NCBI RefSeq assembly: GCF_028694895.1
Contig: NZ_JAQVKA010000013.1
Coordinates: 1-33,238, forward strand
From: Sulfurimonas sp.
Lineage (GTDB): Bacteria; Campylobacterota; Campylobacteria; Campylobacterales; Sulfurimonadaceae
DNA length: 33,238 bases
Direction: 5' to 3'
Shown here one piece after another: positions 7,845-13,780 of the stretch (the first letter of the stretch is position 1; every line of letters begins with the position of its first letter). Below the pieces are notes generated by a model. The model was not told the origin of the DNA and did no database searches. It saw only the letters and a list, made by a program, of their open reading frames with translations. The position numbers and the translations under genes are program-made.

Positions 7845-8687
7845 ATGCAAAAATATAAAGATTTTTTAGGGCTTGGAATCGCTGGAAACTTTGCTCTTCA
7901 TTTAGCACAGGCTGGAGAGCTTGAAGATTTTAAAGATGTTATTACGCACGATGAAGCAGCGCCAAAAGGGCTCTTCCCTTTTTATCTCCCCTTATCTGTC
8001 AAAAGTGCTAAAGAGATTTTAACCACCTACCCGCTCTCAAGCTCTACTATAAAATTACCTTCTCAAAATGTAAACATTCAAGCTGAGCCTGAAGTAGCAC
8101 TTATTTGTGACTTGACATATGATAGCAACAATAAAATCTCAAAGATTACCCCAACACATTTTAGCGCTTATAACGACTGCTCTATTAGAATAGCAGGTGC
8201 TTCTAAGATAAGTGATAAGAAAAATTGGGGTGCAAACTCTAAAGGCATAAGTGATAATCTAATCAAGATAGATAACTTTAAGAGTGGCGGAGTTATGGAT
8301 AACTACTCAATCTGCTCTTTTTTAAAAAGAGATGGTGAGCTTAGTGCTTATGGTGAAGATGTAGCGCTGCTTGGTTATAGTTACTTTTATGAGAAGCTGA
8401 GTAACTGGATAGTAAATCAGTTAAATACGCAAGAGGATTTTGGTCCACTAGAGCCACTGATTGAGTATATTTTAGAGTGTGGTAATCCAAGTAAAGCCAT
8501 AATTAGTATAGGAGCTACAAGATACACACCTTATGGAGAGAGTACCTTCTTAAAAGATGGCGATGAGCTTTTTGTAATCCTTTATAATAACACTATTTTA
8601 TCTTTAAAGAACATCATAGAGAGTATCAAAAACAACACCTTTGACTACTCAAACATAAGCCTCCTAAAACAAAAAGTAGTTATATGA
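7845..8687 (+). CDS. DUF5718 family protein, possibly with a fumarylacetoacetate-hydrolase-like fold
   Basis: A 280-residue soluble protein that I recognise as DUF5718, a family without an established function. Several stretches recall the fumarylacetoacetate hydrolase (FAH) superfamily. These are 'EPEVAL' at 81-86, where FAH enzymes place metal-binding Glu residues, 'YNDCSIR' at 109-115, like the FAH 'NDVSARD', and a late 'GATRYTPYG' followed by 'FLKDGDELFV', like the FAH 'GTPxGVG ... LxxGD'. That link is inference from order and shape of motifs. The start ATG follows AAGAGGAG. The last codons overlap the next gene (ATGA), so the two are translationally coupled. Confidence 0.75.
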   Translation: MQKYKDFLGLGIAGNFALHLAQAGELEDFKDVITHDEAAPKGLFPFYLPLSVKSAKEILTTYPLSSSTIKLPSQNVNIQAEPEVALICDLTYDSNNKISKITPTHFSAYNDCSIRIAGASKISDKKNWGANSKGISDNLIKIDNFKSGGVMDNYSICSFLKRDGELSAYGEDVALLGYSYFYEKLSNWIVNQLNTQEDFGPLEPLIEYILECGNPSKAIISIGATRYTPYGESTFLKDGDELFVILYNNTILSLKNIIESIKNNTFDYSNISLLKQKVVI

Positions 8688-9022
8688 GTAGAGGAACAAA
8701 ACTGGACCTTTTTATAGGAGCAGAAATAGAAGATGGCTGGGCAGAAATAAAAAGCGAGAGAAGATCTGAAATATCAGATGATATACTAAAACCATCAAAA
8801 CATTTTTTAGTCTTTAAAAAAGAGAAAAGAAGAGGAAAAACTGTTACTCTTGTTGGAGAGTTTCATTTGAGCACTGATATCTCAGAACATCTTGTGAAAA
8901 ATTTAAAAAAAAAGCTTGGCTGTGGTGGTACATATAAAGATGGATGGATGGAATTTCAAGGTGAACTCAAAGATAAATTAAAGATGTTGCTAGAAGAAGA
9001 GGACTTTAGATTTAAAAAATAG
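8684..9022 (+). CDS. SUI1/eIF1 (YciH)-like translation factor homologue
   Basis: A 112-residue protein whose C-terminal part (about 50-108) reads 'GKTVTLVGEFHLSTDI', then 'KKKLGCGGTYKDGWMEFQGE' and 'KDKLKMLLEE'. This matches the SUI1 domain, whose hallmark is a K-K-x-L-G-x-G-G-T-x-K-D-G-x-x-x-x-Q-G core. In eukaryotes and archaea SUI1 (eIF1/aIF1) checks start-codon fidelity on the small ribosomal subunit; bacterial YciH-type homologues are patchily distributed and poorly understood. The N-terminal ~45 residues are charged and unassigned. It overlaps the DUF5718 gene by four bases. Family call is fairly strong; role in this cell unknown. Confidence 0.8.
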   Translation: MSRGTKLDLFIGAEIEDGWAEIKSERRSEISDDILKPSKHFLVFKKEKRRGKTVTLVGEFHLSTDISEHLVKNLKKKLGCGGTYKDGWMEFQGELKDKLKMLLEEEDFRFKK

Positions 9023-9037
9023 CTATAAACACTCAAC

Positions 9038-9060
9038 TGATTAAAATTTAATCATCTTTT
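9038..9060 (+). terminator. Weak AT-rich terminator candidate after the SUI1-like gene
   Basis: The inverted repeat TGATTA...TAATCA (9038-9043 with 9049-9054) is followed by TCTTTTT, 16 bases after the SUI1-like stop. The stem is almost all A-T and so weak; position and T run favour a terminator before gdhA. Confidence 0.35.
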
Positions 9061-9084
9061 TAAATATTCCCATAATTTTTGCGA

Positions 9085-9090
9085 TATCAT
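9085..9090 (+). promoter_or_regulatory. gdhA: Putative -10 box for gdhA
   Basis: TATCAT preceded by a TTTTTGCGA stretch, the T-run followed by a -10 that is common in promoters of this phylum. It lies about 54 bases before the gdhA ATG. Motif and position only. Confidence 0.4.
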
Positions 9091-9143
9091 TTTACCAGAA
9101 GAGGTAATGCCTCCACTAATTTTAAAAGTCAAAAGGAAGATTT

Positions 9144-10496
9144 ATGCCATACGTTAAAGAGGTATTTGAATACCTAAAGAGAACAAGTCCATCACAAACA
9201 GAGTTTTACCAAGCTGCTCAAGAAGTTCTAGAGTCATTAAGACCTCTAATGGCTAAGTATCCAAAATATACGCAACATAAAATCATTGAAAGAATAGTAG
9301 AGCCTGAACGCCAAATACTTTTCCGTGTAAACTGGCTAGATGACAATGGGGTTATTCAAGTAAACAAGGGGTTTAGAATAGAGTTCAACTCAGCTCTAGG
9401 GCCATATAAGGGCGGCTTAAGATTTCACCCAAGTGTAAATGCAGGCGTTATCAAGTTTTTAGGTTTTGAGCAAATCTTTAAAAATGCTTTGACTGGGCTT
9501 CAAATCGGTGGAGGAAAAGGCGGAAGTGATTTTAATCCTAAAGGTAAATCTGATAATGAAATCATGAGATTTTGTCAAGCATTTATGAGCGAACTCTTTA
9601 GACATATTGGAGCAAATACAGACGTTCCTGCTGGAGATATCGGTGTAGGTGGTAGAGAAATTGGTTATATGTTTGGTATGTATAAAAAACTTGCTAACAA
9701 ATATGAGGGAGCCTTCACTGGAAAATCTCTCAAATGGGGTGGCTCACTAGCAAGAACTGAAGCTACTGGCTATGGAACTGTTTACTTTGCTAAATACATG
9801 TTAGAAGATAGAGGTGAGACTCTAGAGGGTAAAAGATGTGTAGTATCTGGAAGCGGAAATGTTGCTATATACACTATTGAAAAGCTTTACCAACTAGGTG
9901 CACTTCCTATTACATGTAGTGATTCTAATGGTATGATTTATGATGAAGCAGGTATTGATTTAGGGCTTTTAAAAGATTTAAAAGAGGTAAAGAGAGTAAG
10001 ACTAAGTGAGTATGTAAAATATGTACCAACAGCAAAATATACGCCAATAGAAGCTTACCCTGAGGGTACAAATGCTGTTTATAACGTACCTTGTTTTGCA
10101 GCATTTCCTAGTGCAACACAAAACGAACTAAACATAACAGACGCAAAAAACCTTCTTGCAAGTGGCTGTATCTGTGTTAGTGAGGGCGCAAATATGCCTA
10201 CAACTCATGAAGCTATGGAACTTTTTATAGAAGCAAAAATTTGTTATGGACCTGGTAAAGCTGCTAATGCTGGTGGAGTTGCTACGAGTCAGCTTGAGAT
10301 GGCACAAAATGCAGCTAAAATAACATGGTCATTTGAAGAAGTTGATGCAAAGCTAGCTCAAATAATGAAAGATATCTATATAAATTCAAGTACAACTGCG
10401 GCTGAATTTGGTGAGCCTACTAACCTAGTTCTTGGAGCAAATATTGCAGGATTTAGAAAAGTAGCAGACGCTATGATTGAACAAGGATTAGTTTAA
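9144..10496 (+). CDS. gdhA: NADP-dependent glutamate dehydrogenase
   Basis: A 450-residue hexameric-type enzyme making glutamate from 2-oxoglutarate, ammonium and NADPH, a main nitrogen-assimilation step. Seen directly: 'PERQILFRVNWLDDNG', the substrate-binding 'GPYKGGLRFHPSVN', and 'LTGLQIGGGKGGSDF', which carries the catalytic-site lysine. The coenzyme domain holds the glycine-rich 'VSGSGNVAIYTIEKL' (about 233-247), then 'CVSEGANMPTT' and 'GPGKAANAGGVATSQLEM'. Length and motif order match bacterial GdhA (about 447 residues in E. coli). AAAAGGAAG precedes the ATG. NADP preference is inferred from family, not from one residue. The gene runs head-on into the diguanylate cyclase gene, the two stops being adjacent. 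Confidence 0.95.
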   Translation: MPYVKEVFEYLKRTSPSQTEFYQAAQEVLESLRPLMAKYPKYTQHKIIERIVEPERQILFRVNWLDDNGVIQVNKGFRIEFNSALGPYKGGLRFHPSVNAGVIKFLGFEQIFKNALTGLQIGGGKGGSDFNPKGKSDNEIMRFCQAFMSELFRHIGANTDVPAGDIGVGGREIGYMFGMYKKLANKYEGAFTGKSLKWGGSLARTEATGYGTVYFAKYMLEDRGETLEGKRCVVSGSGNVAIYTIEKLYQLGALPITCSDSNGMIYDEAGIDLGLLKDLKEVKRVRLSEYVKYVPTAKYTPIEAYPEGTNAVYNVPCFAAFPSATQNELNITDAKNLLASGCICVSEGANMPTTHEAMELFIEAKICYGPGKAANAGGVATSQLEMAQNAAKITWSFEEVDAKLAQIMKDIYINSSTTAAEFGEPTNLVLGANIAGFRKVADAMIEQGLV

Positions 10497-11753
10497 TTAA
10501 GCACTCTCAACTTCGAGTTTGTGTGTAGTTGCCACGCTTACATGCGTGGTAATGTTATATCTGTTTCTTCCACTCTCTTTTGCGCTGTAGAGCATCTCAT
10601 CAGCCTTACTTATAAGAACTTCCTCATCTAAAGCACTATCAGCTATACAACAAGAGACTCCGATTGAGATCGTTAAAAACTTATCTATCTTAGAACCTTT
10701 ATGCTCTATTTTTAGCTCTCTTACTGCGCTACATATATTAGCCGCAATTGTTGTACTGTTTATCTCTGAGGTATCTGTAAGTAAAATTCCAAACTCTTCA
10801 CCACCGAGTCTAAAGGCAAAATCGCCAGGACGTTTTAAAAGTCCTTTGAAAACGTTTGCTACACTCTTTAGTGCAGCATCACCTCTTATATGCCCATAAG
10901 TATCATTGAACTGTTTAAAGTAGTCAATATCAAGCATCATAAAAGTAATATATCTACAATCTCTTTTTGCCCTTTTTATCTCTCGCTCATAAACCATATT
11001 AAAATATCTTCTATTGTGCAGAGATGTTAAAGAGTCGGTGTATGAAGCATTCTCTAATCTCTTATTTGCAAGTTTTAGTTTTTTTGTTGCTGCTTCTAGT
11101 GCGCTTTGATCACTTTGGATACTTTTTAGTACATAAAATGAGACAACCATAACACCAAAAATAATAATCAATAAAAAAGTTCCTATTTTGTATAAAGAAG
11201 AGTCATATATAAGTAAAAAGTTTTTTCTCTCATGTTTTGCCATATCTATCTCATAAGTAAGAAGTTTTTTTATTACATTATTTATATATGTAACCTTTCT
11301 CTCTAGCTGCTCTAGCGATAGATTTCTTATATCTTGTCCATTATCTAAAGCTTTATATATGCTAAGGAAAAAATTATTTGTATTTTGAATTTCGCTTGCC
11401 ACATAGTCTACATAAACGATTTCTTCATCTCGCTTAAAATGAGATTCATAATTTTTCCACTCATTATCAATTGTCTCTACTGATAGTTTGATTTCAGACC
11501 TAATTTGATCTAGAGAGATTTTCATGTCTTTTGCTTTATAGATTGTGTTTACTAAATTACCATGATATGTTTGAAGGATTGTGTTTAGTTCATTTACAGG
11601 CACAAATGAGCCAAAATATAGGGCATCAAATCTTTTTTTCATAGAGTTAATATTTATTGTACCCATGATACCAATTAGTAGTAATGAAATAAAAAGGATA
11701 CTAAATATAAAAAATAGTTTGCTTCTTAATTTCAAAGTATCTATAAAATTCAT
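10497..11753 (-). CDS. Membrane-bound diguanylate cyclase with periplasmic four-helix sensor
   Basis: A 418-residue protein predicted to make cyclic di-GMP from two GTP. Layout: membrane helix about 13-31, a helical periplasmic domain about 32-188 resembling the four-helix-bundle ligand domains of chemoreceptors, second helix about 191-208, a short coil with no recognisable HAMP, then a GGDEF domain about 235-400. The active-site motif is GGEEF (about 317-321), a functional variant. RPGD five residues before it is an intact R-x-x-D inhibitory site, so product feedback is likely. GGAG precedes the ATG. It is divergent from the Crp/Fnr gene next to nap, which raises the possibility, unproven, that it senses something linked to nitrate respiration. 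Confidence 0.9.
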   Translation of the reverse strand: MNFIDTLKLRSKLFFIFSILFISLLLIGIMGTININSMKKRFDALYFGSFVPVNELNTILQTYHGNLVNTIYKAKDMKISLDQIRSEIKLSVETIDNEWKNYESHFKRDEEIVYVDYVASEIQNTNNFFLSIYKALDNGQDIRNLSLEQLERKVTYINNVIKKLLTYEIDMAKHERKNFLLIYDSSLYKIGTFLLIIIFGVMVVSFYVLKSIQSDQSALEAATKKLKLANKRLENASYTDSLTSLHNRRYFNMVYEREIKRAKRDCRYITFMMLDIDYFKQFNDTYGHIRGDAALKSVANVFKGLLKRPGDFAFRLGGEEFGILLTDTSEINSTTIAANICSAVRELKIEHKGSKIDKFLTISIGVSCCIADSALDEEVLISKADEMLYSAKESGRNRYNITTHVSVATTHKLEVESA

Positions 11754-11836
11754 TTAGCTCCCTACAAATATCTTTAAACTAGAGCAAATGCTATGCCAAT
11801 AAAGCACTATTTTTATAGAATCAACCTCTTTTGTGC

Positions 11837-11842
11837 TAAAAT
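11837..11842 (+). promoter_or_regulatory. Putative extended -10 promoter of the Crp/Fnr gene
   Basis: TGC-TAAAAT (TG at 11834-11835) is an extended -10 arrangement that predicts a transcript start near 11849. This supports the start codon at 11875, because the upstream in-frame ATG at 11833 would not be transcribed from it. Confidence 0.45.
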
Positions 11843-11874
11843 TCATCATCTATGAAATAAGAGTAAAAATAAAT

Positions 11875-12540
11875 ATGATCGAAAAATTAAATTACATCAA
11901 AGAACTTCCCTTTTTCAGCTCTTTAGATGATGAAAAATTAAAAGTTATCGCCTCTATTTCAAAAGTAACAAATTATTCAAAAGGCTCTATTCTTTATTAT
12001 GAAGATGATATTAGTAATAAGCTGTTTTTTCTAGTCCAAGGTCTTATCAAAGTTTATAAAATTGATAAATTTGAAAATGAAATCTTTCTTTATTATATTT
12101 ATAAAGACTCACTAATCTCAGAGCTCACAACACTGCATAATGATATGATTCACTGCTTTTCTAATGCAGAGTTTGTAGAAGAGAGCATCATACTAGAGAT
12201 TGATTTTTTAGAGTTTAAAAAAGAGTTCTTATCAAAAAACATACTCAATAATGAGTTTATAAATGAGATTCTTTTAAAAACACATCAACTTCACTGTGTT
12301 GTAAATAGAGAACTTGTTTTTGATGCTACTGCAAAAGTGGCATTTACCTTGCATAATGACTTAAAAATGTTTAACTCATTAAAGCGACATGAAGTCTCTT
12401 TTATGCTCCATATTCAGCCTGAGACACTATCTAGAGTTTTAAATAAACTCAAAAGAAACGCCATTATAGATATCGAAAATTCAAACGTTATTATCCTAAA
12501 CAAAGAGATGCTAAAGAGCGCATACAAAGGTAGCCTATAA
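11875..12540 (+). CDS. Crp/Fnr-family transcriptional regulator, probable nitrate/nitrogen-oxide regulator of nap
   Basis: A 221-residue regulator: cyclic-nucleotide-like beta-roll sensor (about 1-115), dimer helix (about 120-150) and winged HTH (about 150-215). The recognition helix 'QPETLSRVLNKLKRN' (181-195) has E183, S186 and R187, the Fnr-type E-x-x-S-R that reads TTGA half-sites. Fnr's N-terminal cysteine cluster is missing; the only cysteines are 94 and 141, so an oxygen-sensing iron-sulfur cluster is unlikely. Known relatives by context are the Nss/NssR regulators of nitrate and nitrosative response in Wolinella and Campylobacter; assignment to that group is inference. ATG at 11875 is chosen over 11833 from the promoter position. 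The next gene starts on the base after its stop. Confidence 0.85.
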   Translation: MIEKLNYIKELPFFSSLDDEKLKVIASISKVTNYSKGSILYYEDDISNKLFFLVQGLIKVYKIDKFENEIFLYYIYKDSLISELTTLHNDMIHCFSNAEFVEESIILEIDFLEFKKEFLSKNILNNEFINEILLKTHQLHCVVNRELVFDATAKVAFTLHNDLKMFNSLKRHEVSFMLHIQPETLSRVLNKLKRNAIIDIENSNVIILNKEMLKSAYKGSL

Positions 12541-13548
12541 ATGATAAAGTCATATAAAATAAGTACAAAAATAAAATTCATTGGAGCCATGCTTATCTTT
12601 CTTATAGCTTCTGTTATAGGCACAACCATATACCTAAACCATCAAAATATGAAAGATGCTCTTGTTATAAACATTGCTGGAAAACAGAGAATGCTAACGC
12701 AAAAGATTTCAAAAAATATTTTTTATACTCACTACCAGCTTTCACACGACTTTAGCGAGCTTGATAGTGCATGCAACGAGTTTATAGATGGATTAAATAC
12801 CCTAAAATTTGGTAATTCTAACAAGGAGATATCTCCTTTTCACTCTTATGAAATTTCTACACAAATCTCAGAAGTAGATAAGTTATGGCGAGAATTTTAT
12901 GAGAATGTCCAAAATTTTAAACTTTTAAAAAATGCAGAGATTCAAGATCAAGAAAGCATAGACAAAATTGTTGCATTTATCTATAAAGATAATAGCGTGC
13001 TTCTTAAAAATGTTGATATCTTAGTTACGCTTTATACTCTTCATAGTGAAGAGAAAACAAACTTTATAAAAAACTTTCAATACACTTCTGGGTTTGTTCT
13101 GTTTTTACTATTTTTATACTCTCTTGCACAGTTAAAATCTATCGAATCACATGTTGATTCGTTTATGCAATACTCTAAGATGCTAGTTGATCATGAGGAT
13201 ATCTCTAACCTCTCTGCTATAAAGATAGAAGCGGAGAGTGAGGTTGAGATTAAAGAGGTAAGTGATACCATAAATTGTTTTATAAATAAGATAAATTCAG
13301 CAGTTGAATACTCAAATGAAGCACTTCTTCAATCACAAAAAGCTTCATCTAAACTCGAAGAACTCACAGATGAATTTGATGTTATTTTAAAAGAGATAAA
13401 AGGCAACTCTTCTGCTTCAGCACATTTAAATAACAGCGAAGACATGGTTATAGAGTCCACAGAAGTGCTAATTAGCTCAACAAAAAAACTCTCTAATCTT
13501 AAATCAGAACTAGATAAACTAATAAAAAGCTGCCAAGATTTAAAATAA
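12541..13548 (+). CDS. NarX/PilJ-type nitrate-sensor-like membrane protein without a known output domain
   Basis: A 335-residue protein: membrane helix about 12-31, periplasmic helical domain about 32-180, second helix about 182-197, and a cytoplasmic helical tail 198-335. Residues 43-56 (INIAGKQRMLTQKI) form a P-box, the nitrate/nitrite-binding motif of NarX and NarQ, also seen in the PilJ-type N-terminal domain; R50 corresponds to the NarX ligand-binding arginine. No histidine-kinase H-box, no ATPase boxes, no GGDEF and no chemoreceptor hairpin tip are visible, and the frame ends at a normal stop without a hidden continuation that I could see before napA. The tail is charged and probably coiled. 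It starts directly after the Crp/Fnr stop, so the pair is surely co-transcribed. How it signals is unknown. Confidence 0.8.
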   Translation: MIKSYKISTKIKFIGAMLIFLIASVIGTTIYLNHQNMKDALVINIAGKQRMLTQKISKNIFYTHYQLSHDFSELDSACNEFIDGLNTLKFGNSNKEISPFHSYEISTQISEVDKLWREFYENVQNFKLLKNAEIQDQESIDKIVAFIYKDNSVLLKNVDILVTLYTLHSEEKTNFIKNFQYTSGFVLFLLFLYSLAQLKSIESHVDSFMQYSKMLVDHEDISNLSAIKIEAESEVEIKEVSDTINCFINKINSAVEYSNEALLQSQKASSKLEELTDEFDVILKEIKGNSSASAHLNNSEDMVIESTEVLISSTKKLSNLKSELDKLIKSCQDLK

Positions 13549-13650
13549 TCTTTAAAAAATAGATTTTTATTACTTATCTTGATTCTAAGTGTTACTTATA
13601 TTTACATCTTTATCAACATTAATTTAATCTTAATTGAAAAAACTACTCTT

Positions 13651-13664
13651 ATGACTTAAGTCAA
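13651..13664. promoter_or_regulatory. Operator for a Crp/Fnr-family regulator upstream of napA
   Basis: A perfect 12-base palindrome, TGACTTAAGTCA (13652-13663), flanked by A on each side. The form TGAC-N4-GTCA differs from the Fnr half-site TTGAT mainly by C for T. The centre (between 13657 and 13658) is exactly 41.5 bases before the start predicted from the -10 box at 13687-13692, the classic class II activation position. Confidence 0.75.
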
Positions 13665-13686
13665 AGATTTAATAACCCCAAAGTGC

Positions 13687-13692
13687 TAATAT
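13687..13692 (+). promoter_or_regulatory. Putative -10 box of the nap operon
   Basis: TAATAT, predicting a transcript start near 13699 and a leader of about 80 bases before napA. Its spacing to the palindromic operator fits an activator-dependent promoter. The napA start itself is preceded by AAGAGGAG. Confidence 0.6.
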
Positions 13693-13780
13693 TTATTCTG
13701 TTAATGGGCACCTTAACAAGAGAATTATGTTTATTAACTCACAAAATTCGTGTTTCTAAAATCATTTAAGAGGAGAAAAT

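Noticed and set aside
10532..10549. CCACGC-TTACAT-GCGTGG inverted repeat near the gdhA/diguanylate cyclase junction
   Set aside because: It lies in the coding end of the cyclase gene and has no T run in either direction, so I could not support a terminator.
11833..11874. Longer N-terminus for the Crp/Fnr regulator from ATG 11833
   Set aside because: An extended -10 box overlaps this region and would start transcription after 11833; family alignment begins with 'YIKELPFFSSL', which fits the start at 11875.
13549..13780. Missing kinase part of the nitrate-sensor-like gene hidden after its stop (frameshift)
   Set aside because: Only 232 bases separate the stop from napA, and they hold promoter-like DNA and no frame resembling an H-box, ATPase or chemoreceptor tip.
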